Source: Rutpela maculata
Taxonomy: Eukaryota; Arthropoda; Insecta; Coleoptera; Cerambycidae
Reading direction: 5' to 3'
DNA length: 64,000 nucleotides
Assembly: GCA_936432065.2 (NCBI GenBank)
Contig: OW386289.2
Span: 136,450,015-136,514,014, forward strand
The notes beneath the pieces are model-generated. The model made no database searches and was not told the DNA's origin. It saw only the letters and a program-made list of their open reading frames with translations. Position numbers and translations under genes: made by a program. Of the stretch, positions 54,290 through 64,000 are shown one piece after another; within the stretch, counting starts at the first letter, position 1, and each line of letters opens with the position of its first letter.

Positions 54290-55900
54290 TTATTCACATA
54301 AAAGTATAAAAGTTTTACAATAGACCTCAAGCGAAGAATATACATTAAAACTCACAGAATCTATAAAATTTTCGTGTTTCAAAAGCCATAAAAACTTATA
54401 AATACTTATAGGCCTCGTACTGAGAGTGTACATTAATATCTTTCAAATTCATATAAAAACCTATAAAACTTCGCAATTTAATTACCATAAATACTTATAA
54501 TTATACTGATAGACTTCACTCAGAGAATTTTGTTTTTACTTTAAAACCCCCATTGCATATCCTCATAGAATTTTATAAAACTTCGTGTTTATTATTAAAA
54601 CGTACAAGTGCTGATAGACTTCAGGCAAGGAATTTACATTCAAAACACATTTCAATAAATACTTCAAAACTTAGACACATCTGAACCTATAAAATCTTCG
54701 TATTTCAAACACCATATAAGAACTTACAAATACTGATAGGCCTCGTATGGAGAATTGTCATTAAAAATACTTTTCAAATACATATAAAATATCTATAACA
54801 CTTCATATTTCAATTACCGTGAAAACGTATAACTACTGATAGACTCCATATAGGGAATTTATACATTAAAAACCCATTGTAGGCAGTAAATCTTATAAAA
54901 ACTTCGTATTTCCTATTAATATATACAAATGCTGATAGACCTCAGGTAAGGAATTTACATTAAAAATACAATCTCAAATAGCCACATCAAACCATATTCA
55001 GAACTTATAAAAAACTTTGTATTTCAAATACTATAAAAACTTAAATATACTAATACATATAACTACTGATAGACTCCATATAGGTAATTTACATTAAAAA
55101 CCCATTGTACGCAGCAAATATTATAAAAACTTCGCATTTCCTATTAATATATGCAAATGCTGATAGACCTCAGGCAAGGAATTCACATTAAAAACACATT
55201 TCAAATAGCCGCACATCAGACCACATTTAGAACTTATAAAAAAACTTTGTATTTCAAATACTATGAAAACTTACGTATACTAATAGGTTTCATACTAGTA
55301 ATGTACATTTAAAACACACACATACATAATTAAAACTTATGAAAATTTAGTATTACATACTCCAGCCTCCAGTAGAGGGAGCTGTTATACATGTCACTAA
55401 TTCATATCTAATCTAATGTGACCTAAGAAACTAGCGTGGGCTTGTTAAATTGAAAGTAAAGCAGTCTCTTTTACTGCTAACTTATTAATTGCGTTTAGGC
55501 TAGAACGCAGTATTTAGTGTTTACCACTATATTTACTATTGATATTTGAAATATTAATAGTAAATAATATTTACTTACCTATGTAAAATATATTTCAAAT
55601 ACATAACCAAAATCTGTAAAAAAATCTATTAATACTAATAGAATTTCTATGGGAAATTTACATTCAGAACACTATACAAACCTATAAAAACCTATAGAAA
55701 CTTTTAATTACATGTACTATAAAAACTCATCAATACTAATAGATATTATATGGGAATTTATATTCAAAACACTATAAAAATCTATAAAAACTTTTAATTA
55801 AATATACTATAATAACTCATCAATACTGGTAGATACCATATGAGAATTTACAATTAAAACACATTTCAATTACACACATCAAAAATTATAAAAACTTATA
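54290..55900. repeat. Satellite, ~103-bp units (about 13 copies)
   Basis: Unit markers resembling ctgatagactccatataggg occur at about 54319, 54406, 54509, 54612, 54733, 54835, 54933, 55060, 55161, 55268, then 55630, 55735 and 55836. Each is followed by a gaatttacattaaaaacaca-like and an aaaacttataaaaacttcgt-like block. The array is interrupted at about 55365-55570 by unrelated sequence. Confidence 0.8.
55365..55570. other. Non-satellite insert in the 103-bp array
   Basis: Begins cagcctccagtagagggagc; no unit of the satellite is visible until 55580. It contains a CTCF-like box at 55372-55386 and a short inverted pair around actgctaactt. Origin unknown. Confidence 0.4.
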
Positions 55901-55904
55901 CATT

Positions 55905-57955
55905 TTTTTTTTATAAGTTTTTATAAGGATTTTTTGACAGGGATATTATGATCTTTACCTTGGAAATTTTTATTTTTTTGCTAGTAGTGATACTTTTTGA
56001 TTTATCCGACAAAAACCACCCGTTCTCGCAATCTGCAAACGTTCATATCTTTTTTAATATACAATATCGGCAAGCGTTTGATTAGGTACGGTAGCAAGCA
56101 AGAGCGAAGCAACTAGGCTATTCTTTTTTATCGTATAACACATCCTACTCGTGCCACCTGCTTTCCCCACCACATGTGCGTGGGCAGCTCTGTCTGCGGA
56201 ATTTCACTTTATTTCCGTCTTGCACCCTTCATTCCTCGTTTAGCCTAATAAGCAAAAGTTTGATTTGTTTTTATTTAGTAGCTACTCAAAATGTCAGTTT
56301 ATACGCTTGCTGAAAAGGTTCAGATACTTTAATAGTCAATGATGTACATATGATTTTCTTGATGCGCGTGTCACTATTTGCCCCTCTTCTAGAGCACTAA
56401 TAGACGCCTTTATTGTGGGCGGTCGGTTAAGTCGTCGAAACTATGCAATACCTAATCCAGGACTTTCCGATACTGTATGAGTTGAATGGCCATACTATGT
56501 CATTATGGAAAGAGGGAGAATTGCATGTGATGCACATCGTGAATCGCACCGGTGAAATCGATAATTCGAGCCTAGAGGAGCGTAAAAAAAAATGACATTT
56601 TTTGATTTTCAGCGAAATCGATGACTTACTTATTATGACAGATTGAATTGAGTTATGGCACACGCGATGTTTTTGAACTTTAAATCGTCTCTTGTGATTG
56701 CTTCACAAAATCTGTTGATTAATGAATTTGAACTCTCGTGATTGGTCCTAGCCTATTGAATAATGAATCATTACTCACGACTGTGAGTAATGAGCCCCAT
56801 TACATGTTCAAAAACGTATCTATAATAAATGATTTATTCAATAGTCGTAGAAAAATATTATTTATTACTGCAAGTTTATCAGTCATGTTTATTAAAATTA
56901 TTATATTATTGCCTTCAAAGCATAGTAGATATAGGTACTAAATAAATAAATTATATTTAATACTATTCATGTTTTATATATTCCGATATGTTCACAGTCA
57001 AGAATAAACGGCAACAATGTGTATATAATAAAGTTTTACGGTGCATTTACATAATTATAGTTCATTTGGTCCAGGACGCATCTTACGACTTATTCAATTA
57101 AAGGCTTCAAATGATGCCTAGGAAACGAGAGAGAAAATCCCGTAGTAAAATATACAATTAAACAAAGCAAATGAGTGGATTTCTTCAGCAGACTAATTGT
57201 ATTTCCTAATTCCGCATACAAATTTGTGTTTTCACAGGCAAGTAACGGGCATGGTCGGACAATTAGAATTTTAGAGATACTAACATGTATATGATTTCAC
57301 AGCAAAATGCTGCTTGATTAATTCTTTACTAGCCTTTTAAACTGACTGACATAAAATTTTACACATCCATTTTGCTCTGTATCGCCTAGAGCATAATTAA
57401 AATTTGCATATATTTGCTACACCATATTTATATTTACTTCCCAGTTCAGATGCAACGGCAAATATCATTTAAAAGGTTACGTATACGCAAATTAGCCTGA
57501 GTTTTGCCGGTATAAAATATTTTAAGGTTTACAATTAAAATGTAAACCATGTTGATTTTTTTAAATATATAGAACACAAAAATAACTATGGGGTATCATT
57601 TAGAACGAATATTTAAAAATTATGAAAGCCTATATATCGCAGATAATAAAGGAAAATTAAAGTCAATCATCCAAGTATGTCACATTGCCGAACTCAGAAT
57701 TTATTGGTCTATCCAAATCCGTAAAAATATATAATGTGAAATTTGACATGCTATTATTTCCGGTGAAATCGGAAATGTGAAATATATGTGAAATATTGTC
57801 TATCTATTTAATCCAGTGTGATTAGGTTTATACCTCGGAACCCAGTTATATGGATATGAATGTTTCCGGATTTCTTGAATTTCTTATACTAAAAACTAAA
57901 AAGTTTACACCCTTTGAAACTTTCCGCTAATGATATATTTTTAAATAATAATAAT
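55905..57955. other. Intergenic, nothing firmly recognised
   Basis: 56291-56332 starts a frame MSVYTLAEKVQIL then stop, which could be the N-terminus of a transposon-derived protein, but nothing after it supports this. No other gene seen. Confidence 0.35.
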
Positions 57956-57957
57956 AA

Positions 57958-58335
57958 TATTTTCTCAAACCAGCAAAAGGCACGGTATCCGCAAAAATTT
58001 ATTCTAAAAAAATCCTTGAACAAACATCAATGTGCAAGAAGCATATTTTGTTTTTGCATGCATTAACTGGATGTGATACAACTTCAGCGTTTTACAAAAA
58101 GAGTAAAAATAAATTTGCTAAATTATTCGAAAATCGTATACAAAAATCGTATTCGATTTACAAGATGCTGCTATTCTATTTACTGATGAAAATGCTGACG
58201 TCACTAATACTTTGTAATCGGGTATTTTATGCATTTTGCATTATATGGTGTTTCTAAAAATCAAGAGAATATTAGTAATATTCGATACCAATCGTTTTTA
58301 AAGCCACAAGTAAAAGTACCTGTGTCAACTTGTCT
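57958..58335 (+). pseudogene. PIN/FEN-like element ORF fragment (C-terminal half)
   Basis: A frame from 57958 reads YFLKPAKGTVSAKIYSKKIL, then FLHALTGCDTTSAFYKKSKN and KFAKLFE; the GCDTTSAF box is the hallmark of the family also seen at 8238 and 11400. After a shift it continues FDLQDAAILFTDENADVTNT and, in a third frame, HFALYGVSKNQENISNIRYQ. The acidic core found in the 8.2-kb fragment is not present here. (TAA)n directly precedes it. Confidence 0.65.
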
Positions 58336-58618
58336 TCATTGATACCCAGGGGCGGCTTGAGGGGCTCGGAGGGGCGCCAAACTGAGGCAGTTTATAAATA
58401 AATAAATGACAATTCGTTTTGTATGAAATACTAAAACAATAAAAAGGAACCTTCCTCTAATTATAATAGCATTCAGGTGGTGTAGACAAAAAAATTTACA
58501 CTTATTGCAAATTAATTAATAATATGTTGTAAATGCACATTGATGTGTAAACATAAATTACTTGAGAATGGTTTATCGAAAAAGAGTAGCATTAACTAAA
58601 CTTCGCCAGGACGTTAAT

Positions 58619-58638
58619 ATAAATAAATAAATAAATAA

Positions 58639-58698
<60 letters not shown>
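58619..58698. repeat. (AAAT)n then (AT)n microsatellite
   Basis: About six AAAT units followed by about 27 AT units, directly upstream of the LTR region. Confidence 0.9.
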
Positions 58699-58700
<2 letters not shown>

Positions 58701-58828
58701 TTATCATGGTACGTGATATAATTTGATACATTTATCACCTAAGCGATAACAACTTCCTAGACTTCTCATGTGAAACGCTGGCACGGCAACAATTCCCAGA
58801 ATGCTGTGCCTACGTTGATATCAAACCT

Positions 58829-58865
58829 TATAAATATGACCAACAGACGCATTTGCGTTCAGTAT
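58829..58865 (+). promoter_or_regulatory. LTR core promoter: TATA box plus TCAGT initiator
   Basis: TATAAATA at 58829-58836 and TCAGT at 58859-58863 are placed with the initiator A 32 bases from the TATA start, the standard spacing. Transcription, and so the U3/R border, would start near 58861. Confidence 0.65.
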
Positions 58866-58941
58866 TCATTTAATCTCTGTACTAATTATATCTACATATT
58901 TTCAACCATATAAAATCATATAAATAATTTGTAAAAGTTAA

Positions 58942-58947
58942 AATAAA
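58942..58947 (+). promoter_or_regulatory. Poly(A) signal of the LTR
   Basis: AATAAA about 80 bases after the predicted start; in the 3' LTR this would direct cleavage shortly downstream. Confidence 0.5.
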
Positions 58948-58987
58948 AGTTTTTAAAAAGCAAATCAAGTTCTAAATGATATAAAAG

Positions 58988-59006
58988 TGGCGCAGTCGGT
59001 AGGATT
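58988..59006 (+). promoter_or_regulatory. Primer binding site, tRNA-Ser
   Basis: TGGCGCAGTCGGTAGGATT is the exact complement of the 3' end of insect tRNA-Ser (…CCTACCGACTGCG plus CCA). The 17.6/297 branch of Ty3/gypsy elements uses this primer. It fixes the 3' edge of the 5' LTR to within a base or two. Confidence 0.85.
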
Positions 59007-59337
59007 GGTAATAACGCCTGGAAGAAGAGCCTAACCAACGAAAACCTCCCCGAAGAATAAGGAACACCCCAAAAAGGGCCTAACTTCAGGAAAGGATCGC
59101 CGGAACAAGGAGACCTCTGACGACGGGCGGCGGATTCCAATCCCTAAATCAAGAAAGAACCTACGAATGAAGATTTATTACGTGTAAGTACTTATTGAAT
59201 CATCTCGTTTTTAGTGCAAATTTAATTAAAATAATAGTCGCATCATTTCTTGTGTATTGTCCGTGGAAAAGAACAGTTCTGTTGTCCATTGCTAGTATAA
59301 GTAAAATAAATCTAAGTTTTCAAATTCAAATTAGTTT
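59007..59337 (+). other. Leader of the LTR element
   Basis: Untranslated leader, purine-rich at 59020-59155, between the primer site and gag. A GTAAGTA at 59184-59190 is a possible splice donor, of the kind some related elements use to make a subgenomic env mRNA. Whether an env gene exists lies outside the window. Confidence 0.5.
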
Positions 59338-60402
59338 ATGCCAGTAACTACTCGAAATATGGCTCACCAACAACAACAAAACCAACAACAGCACGAGCCA
59401 CAACCTCAACCTCAACCTCAACCAGACGCTGTTGAATCGTATAAATTGAGCGAAATATTTTCAATTATTCCTGAATATGACGGTAATCAAATAAATTTAA
59501 ATACATTTTTAAATTCATGTAGAACTGCTTTTGGCATGTCAATTGGTAACCAGGTGGTACTTTTAACTGTTCATATAAAAAACAAATTAAAAGGCCGTGC
59601 AGCTGAACTAGTGAACTCTAGAAATCCCACTCATTGGGAAGAAATTAAGACTCTTTTAGAGAATCATTTTGGTGATAGTAGAGACCTAACCTCCTTGATA
59701 CAAGACTTGCAAAGAATGCGACAACTTCCCGGTGAATCTCCGCTCACGTTTATTGTGCGCTTACAAACTCACGAAGCAAAAATGCATGCTTCTGTTCATA
59801 AACAGCGGTTAACAGCGGCACAAAAACAAGCCCAAACGCAATTAACTGAGGGCATAGTTTTGAACACCCTACTCACGGGACTAGAACCCAAACTTGCGCA
59901 TGTTGTTAGGGCAAGCGACCCTGAGAATATGCTAAAAGCAATAACGAGAGTTCGAAAAGAACTCCAACTAAATTACTTTGAAACACAAAAAACCAATCGC
60001 AACAATGGTGAATCACTCCCACGCGTAACCAAAACTTCCCCTTACCTGCAAGACATTGTTCATTTTGCAAACGTACGGGACACGTCGCTAATGAATGTCG
60101 TCAGAGACAACAAAGTTCTCGACCACCAAATTTTGGTACTCCCCAAACCTATCCTAGGCCTAATTACTATAATCAAAATCCTGGAAATTCGCAAAATTTC
60201 CAACAACAAAGACCTAACTACTATAACCAAAATCCTGGAAGCTCACAAAACTTCCAGCAACAAAGACCACCCGTCATTGCACCAAACCCAAATTTCAATA
60301 ATGCAAGACCACCTGCGATTCAACCTAACCCTAATTATTATAGACCAAATTCAAATAGAAAAACGCTTCACCTCAATCAAAATAGTGAACCCGAAAATCT
60401 AG
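59338..60402 (+). CDS. gag: gag, capsid-bearing N-terminal part (frameshifted copy)
   Basis: Structural polyprotein that would form the particle. The 354-codon frame starts MPVTTRNMAHQQQQNQQQ with a glutamine-rich and QP-repeat N-terminus, then a helical capsid-like domain (about residues 37-235) with FLNSCRTAF, WEEIKTLLENHFGD and QDLQRMRQLPGES. The true gag frame is left at about 60031-60054: beyond this point the frame translates out-of-frame sequence, and the zinc knuckle and C-terminus lie one frame back, from 60057. A C-run at 60038-60041 is the likely place of a 1-base loss. A second ATG at 59359 is also possible as start. Confidence 0.85.
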   Translation: MPVTTRNMAHQQQQNQQQHEPQPQPQPQPDAVESYKLSEIFSIIPEYDGNQINLNTFLNSCRTAFGMSIGNQVVLLTVHIKNKLKGRAAELVNSRNPTHWEEIKTLLENHFGDSRDLTSLIQDLQRMRQLPGESPLTFIVRLQTHEAKMHASVHKQRLTAAQKQAQTQLTEGIVLNTLLTGLEPKLAHVVRASDPENMLKAITRVRKELQLNYFETQKTNRNNGESLPRVTKTSPYLQDIVHFANVRDTSLMNVVRDNKVLDHQILVLPKPILGLITIIKILEIRKISNNKDLTTITKILEAHKTSSNKDHPSLHQTQISIMQDHLRFNLTLIIIDQIQIEKRFTSIKIVNPKI

Positions 60403-60770
60403 AGCAACAAAATCAAAGTTATTACGTTCACGATAACCCTTACGAAAATATTAACGAGGGATATTATACTGATAATAACCCCTACACAAGTCCGAACTAT
60501 TATACAGCTAATACTTCGGAATACGACAACAGCAACGAAGACTATTATACTGCTAATAGTCCCTCCGAAAATTATTACACGGACGAATCCATTTTCGATA
60601 CAACACCTGTATATAATCGGGATTTTCGATCAGGCCCACATGCCCAGTCGGACCCGCCTTATCACAAAACAGGAGACCCCGAGATGACAGTATTGCAAAC
60701 CCAATTTGGCAAAATGAACTTGGACAATTTCAACCCAAATCTCAACTTCCCGGAACAACAGTTCCTATAA
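60042..60770 (+). pseudogene. gag: gag C-terminal part: zinc knuckle and Tyr/Asn-rich tail, in shifted frame
   Basis: In the frame of 60057 a CCHC zinc knuckle is intact (CSFCKRTGHVANEC, C-x2-C-x4-H-x4-C), the RNA-binding nucleocapsid motif. It is followed by two tandem 18-residue copies of a YYNQNPG-NFQQQRP unit (about 60160-60268) and a tail with repeated YYTDN / YYTAN. The frame closes at 60768-60770. It is separated from the capsid part by the frameshift described for gag. Confidence 0.8.
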
Positions 60771-63706
60771 GCCCCTTATTGTCTGTCAAATCCAAAAATT
60801 TGTATTATATCTATGATATTACTAACACGCATAGATTATTAATCGACACGGGCGCAGGACTATCCATATTCAAACCCAAAATTTGTGAAAATTATAGTAG
60901 GAGATGTCCGGAAAACATTACGATCCAAGGCATAACTGACCAAAAAATAAATATTAACGAAGCCGTCTTTATCCCGTTTGACAACAACGAACCATTCAAA
61001 ATTTATGTATGTGATCTTGACATAGAATTCGATGGACTCCTAGGGTCTGATTTCTTAGAACACTACAATTGTATAGTGGATATAAAAAACAAAAAACTTG
61101 TAACAAATTTCAAAACAATCCCGATCCACAAAGTCACAGACCAGGGTCTGCCAAACGTACAAAATTACCCAAACCCAGATAATCGTGATACCACTCGTAA
61201 TATATCAAATATAATTTCAGTTGAACCACGTATAGAACAAATTACCAAACTTAAATGTCACTTGACCAGTACGGAAGCTATACTGCTAGCTACCGAAGTA
61301 GACAAGGTAAGACTCCCTAACGCGATAGTTCAGATAGACGATAAAGGTGAATTTATTACCTCTATATTAAACGTAAACGCGGTACCCAAAACCGTTAATT
61401 TTTCAAATTTAAAACTAGAACCGATCCAAAATTTCTCACTGAATTATGTGGACGAAGAAACCTCCCAAACTTGCGTAGACAGACATCATGAAATAAAAAA
61501 CCAACTCCGTCTAGACCACCTAAACATGGAAGAAAATGAACTAATAACACAACTTTGCCTAGAATACGCGGACATTTTTTATCTTGAAGGTGACCAACTA
61601 ACTTTCACCAATGAAATTAAACACGCGATAGATACCAATGACGCGAAACCGGTATTCACGAAATCGTACCGATACCCTCAGATACACAAAGAAGAAGTCA
61701 AAACGCAGGTATCCAAAATGTTAGAACAAAATATTATTCGTCCCTCTAACTCCCCCTGGTCATCTCCAGTGTGGGTTGTCCCTAAGAAACTTGATGCTTC
61801 GGGTAAGCCGAAATGGCGTGTGGTTGTAGACTACAGAAAACTCAACGAGTTAACTGTAGGAGATAAATACCCTCTACCCAACATCTCAGATCTCCTGGAT
61901 CAATTAGGCAAGTGCCAGTACTTCACAACATTGGACTTAGCCTCTGGGTTCCACCAGATCGAGATAGACCCGAAAGACATCCCGAAAAGTGCATTTAGCG
62001 TAGACAACGGGCACTATGAATTCGTTCGTATGCCCTTCGGCCTTAAAAATGCCCCTTCCACCTTCCAAAGGGTTATGGACAACATCCTCATGGGCATTCA
62101 GAACGAGAGATGTCTGGTATATATGGATGATATTATCATATATTCCCCGACAGTTCACGAACACATTTCTCGTCTCACAGAAGTGTTCAAACGCCTTCGA
62201 AACGCTAACTTAAAAATCCAACCTGATAAATGCGAGTTTCTTCGTAAAGAAGTCGCATACCTGGGTCACCTCATAACTAAAGAAGGAGTTAAACCAAATC
62301 CCGATAAGGTACAGTGCATCCAAAACTTCCCGCAACCCACTAACCAGAAAGAAATTAAATCCTTCCTCGGGTTGGCAGGTTATTATCGCAGATTTATAAG
62401 TAATTTCGGGAAACTATCCAAGCCCCTCACCAAATTGTTACAAAAGGATGTCCCTTTTGCTTTCGACTCAGAATGTCACAAATCCTTCGAGGAATTGAAA
62501 CAAGCCCTTACTTCGACGCCAGTACTTATCTACCTAAACTTCGGCGAAACGTTTCTACTCACCACTGATGCAAGCGCATTCGCCATCGGCGCCGTGCTCT
62601 CACAAGGCCCCATTGGCAAAGACTTACCAATAGCTTTCGCCTCAAGGACCCTCTGTAAAGCCGAAACCAAATACTCAACCATAGAGCGTGAACTTTTAGC
62701 TATAGTATGTGCCGTGAAACACTTCCGTCCATACATATTTGGTCGGAAATTTAAACTAATAACCGACCATAGGCCTCTAACGTGGCTTTTCTCGATAAAA
62801 GACCCCGGCAGCCGCCTAGCACGTTGGCGACTGAAGCTTGAAGAATACGAATACGAAATCGAATATAAACCCGGCCGCATTAATAAAAATGCAGACGCTC
62901 TTTCCCGCATAAAGATAAATCACATTCAAGATTCCTCTAACTTTCAAGCAGAATCAAAACTAGTAACGTACCCCATTCAAAGTCCCTCAACTCCAATAGA
63001 ACCCGATCCTGATAGTCAGGACACGACAAGCGACACGACGGAAACTAACGAACAAGAAGATGTCCTGAACGAATTCGAAACTTTCGTAAAATTGTATAAA
63101 ACGAAGTCACTTATCGATTATTCTAAAATTGAATTTTCGAACGGGCAACTCCTGGACAAAACCAATAAAAATATAGTGACCTTTTTCCAACAAAACAATC
63201 TCAAAGATTTTCATTATAAAATCCTTGAAGATTTGTTCGAAGAAAACGCAGACTTCCGAGATTTAGAATTAAATAAATTATCGAGTAAGTCGGTGCGACA
63301 TAGAAATTACTTTATCGTGGCTCTACCATACGACCCCGAAACCGTAATCCAAAATCTATTTATCTCCCTATACAAAGGTCGTGAAGAGTTCGACGACTCT
63401 AAAACGTATTGTATCGAAAACAATGTCGAACTCCCTATTCTTGAAATTTTGTCATTTCTTTTATCGGAAAAAGACGTGAAACTCAAAATATGTCAAAACG
63501 TTACTAGAACACCTAGTGACGACGAAATCCCAATTATTATCGACCAGCATCATACTGGCAAAGCCCATCTCCACCGCGGAATAAATGAGACTATTCGTCG
63601 TATTCGAGAGAAATACAATTGGAAAGGATTGACAAAAGAGCGAAAATTTCATAAAAACCTGCAAAATCTGCCAAGAAACAAAAATCTGTCGCAAAAATTT
63701 AGATAA
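60617..63706 (+). CDS. pol: pol: protease, reverse transcriptase, RNase H, start of integrase
   Basis: The pol frame opens at 60617, overlaps the gag end by about 150 bases and lies in the -1 frame, so it would be made by -1 frameshifting rather than from its own ATG; CCCAAAT at 60734-60740 is a plausible slip site. Counting from 60779: protease DTGA at 23-26 and GLLGSDFL at 86-93; RT motifs WRVVVDYRKLNE (346-357), LDLASGFHQI (385-394, Asp386), PFGLKNAPSTFQ (419-430) and YMDD (448-451); RNase H TTDAS (595-599), ERELLAIV (636-643), TDHRPL (662-667) and NADALSR (704-710); then a linker and the first half of the integrase zinc domain (QHHTGKAHLHRGINETIRR). The frame closes early at 63704 because of a break near 63647. 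The motif set places it in the 17.6/297-like group of Ty3/gypsy. Confidence 0.93.
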   Translation, partial: SGFSIRPTCPVGPALSQNRRPRDDSIANPIWQNELGQFQPKSQLPGTTVPISPLLSVKSKNLYYIYDITNTHRLLIDTGAGLSIFKPKICENYSRRCPENITIQGITDQKININEAVFIPFDNNEPFKIYVCDLDIEFDGLLGSDFLEHYNCIVDIKNKKLVTNFKTIPIHKVTDQGLPNVQNYPNPDNRDTTRNISNIISVEPRIEQITKLKCHLTSTEAILLATEVDKVRLPNAIVQIDDKGEFITSILNVNAVPKTVNFSNLKLEPIQNFSLNYVDEETSQTCVDRHHEIKNQLRLDHLNMEENELITQLCLEYADIFYLEGDQLTFTNEIKHAIDTNDAKPVFTKSYRYPQIHKEEVKTQVSKMLEQNIIRPSNSPWSSPVWVVPKKLDASGKPKWRVVVDYRKLNELTVGDKYPLPNISDLLDQLGKCQYFTTLDLASGFHQIEIDPKDIPKSAFSVDNGHYEFVRMPFGLKNAPSTFQRVMDNILMGIQNERCLVYMDDIIIYSPTVHEHISRLTEVFKRLRNANLKIQPDKCEFLRKEVAYLGHLITKEGVKPNPDKVQCIQNFPQPTNQKEIKSFLGLAGYYRRFISNFGKLSKPLTKLLQKDVPFAFDSECHKSFEELKQALTSTPVLIYLNFGETFLLTTDASAFAIGAVLSQGPIGKDLPIAFASRTLCKAETKYSTIERELLAIVCAVKHFRPYIFGRKFKLITDHRPLTWLFSIKDPGSRLARWRLKLEEYEYEIEYKPGRINKNADALSRIKINHIQDSSNFQAESKLVTYPIQSPSTPIEPDPDSQDTTSDTTETNEQEDVLNEFETFVKLYKTKSLIDYSKIEFSNGQLLDKTNKNIVTFFQQNNLKDFHYKILEDLFEENADFRDLELNKLSSKSVRHRNYFIVALPYDPETVIQNLFISLYKGREEFDDSKTYCIENNVELPILEILSFLLSEKDVKLKICQNVTRTPSDDEIPIIIDQHHTGKAHLHRGINETIRRIREKYNWKGLTKERKFHKNLQNLPRNKNLSQKFR

Positions 63707-64000
63707 CCCTCTCGTAATTACGGAGACGCCTAAATCCCCTTTCGAACGTATAAACATAGACGTCCTAGAAGTCCCAACGAAAAATTACGCACTTACTATA
63801 CGCGACGAACTTACAAAATTCACTCAAGCGTATCCTATCAAAGATGAATCAGCAAAATCAATCGCAAACACTCTACTCGTTTACTTCCAGCACTTCGGAA
63901 CACCCCTTCGAATCCATTGCGATTATGGCCGAGAATTCGATAACGCCATCCTAAAAGATTTATGTCTCCTCTATGACATCAAAGTAACGCAGTCTAGTGT
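63651..64000 (+). pseudogene. pol: Integrase continuation in shifted frame, runs off the window
   Basis: In the frame of 63651 the zinc-binding cysteines follow (TCKICQ, C-x2-C) and the catalytic core begins: INIDVLEV carries the first Asp (63759-63761) and HCDYGREF the second (63921-63923). The catalytic Glu, the rest of integrase and the 3' LTR lie beyond position 64000. Joining to the upstream pol frame needs a net one-base change; a T run at 63647-63649 is the likely spot. Confidence 0.85.

Larger units (their letters stand above)
58705..58987 (+). mobile_element. 5' LTR (U3-R-U5) of a Ty3/gypsy element, start uncertain
   Basis: Inferred as the sequence immediately before the primer binding site; it contains a TATA box, an arthropod initiator and a poly(A) signal in the right order. 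The left edge cannot be fixed because the 3' LTR is outside the window and no target duplication can be compared. 58705 is only the end of the AT microsatellite. Confidence 0.6.

Noticed and set aside
56291..56420. Start of a transposase (MSVYTLAEKVQIL)
   Set aside because: A stop follows after 13 codons, and continuing frames match nothing that I can support.
58346..58390. caggggcggcttgagg stretch resembling a hAT-type terminus
   Set aside because: No matching inverted end, no 8-bp duplication and no transposase found nearby.
61937..62910. Additional open frames inside pol (both strands)
   Set aside because: Shadows of the reverse transcriptase and RNase H coding sequence.

Overview
The window looks like a stretch of a large, AT-rich, transposon-filled insect (or other arthropod) nuclear genome. 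The evidence is the mobile-element content: non-LTR retrotransposons of the kinds common in insects, a 17.6/297-like Ty3/gypsy element with a tRNA-Ser primer site, an insect-type Crypton tyrosine-recombinase element, tRNA- and 5S-derived SINEs, PIN/FEN-nuclease-like element ORFs and many fold-back repeats. I recognised no host gene. There are no bacterial features, rRNA genes, CRISPR arrays or operons. I cannot name the species.

Layout. 1-11 kb: repeats with a LINE reverse-transcriptase pseudogene (3456-4835), a fold-back element (5498-6519), a possible mariner remnant and a first PIN-like fragment (8238-8458). 11.0-13.5 kb: an element with ~200-bp terminal inverted repeats (TIRs) around a broken PIN/FEN-like ORF. 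13.7-17.7 kb: a LINE 3' end, a ~1-kb tandem duplication holding two palindromic hairpins and two CTCF-like palindromes, and a separate 188-nt hairpin. 18.3-23.2 kb: a 4.86-kb region bounded by ~240-260-bp TIRs and TA dinucleotides, with an internal 19-20-bp minisatellite. 23.76-24.15 kb: a full-length 5S rRNA-derived SINE with 12-bp target duplications. 24.9-36.2 kb: nested repeats, in which a ~145-bp tandem array was interrupted by a Jockey-like LINE whose (ATT)n tail is in turn interrupted by a Dong/R4-like LINE on the minus strand. 37-44 kb: LINE remnants, a small inverted-repeat element with a 12-bp direct repeat, a truncated SINE, a Harbinger-like transposase fragment and a Crypton pseudogene with an apparent 58-nt intron. 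44.35-47.14 kb: a 2.78-kb near-perfect palindrome built from four copies of a ~690-bp unit, also flanked by a perfect 12-bp direct repeat. 47-58 kb: LINE scraps, a tRNA-derived SINE, a second fold-back element, a ~103-bp satellite and a third PIN-like fragment. 58.7-64 kb: the 5' LTR region, primer binding site, gag and most of pol of a Ty3/gypsy element that runs off the right edge.

Almost every coding remnant is frameshifted, truncated or has stop codons. The longest open frame is the LTR element's pol (975 residues), and even this copy has breaks in both gag and integrase. The most unusual structures are the 44.35-47.14-kb palindrome with its 38.1-kb relative, the TIR element carrying a PIN-like ORF, the intron-containing Crypton, and the Dong-like element sitting in another LINE's (ATT)n tail. 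Repeat boundaries were set by eye and are good to a few bases where direct repeats or sharp edges exist, otherwise to tens of bases.
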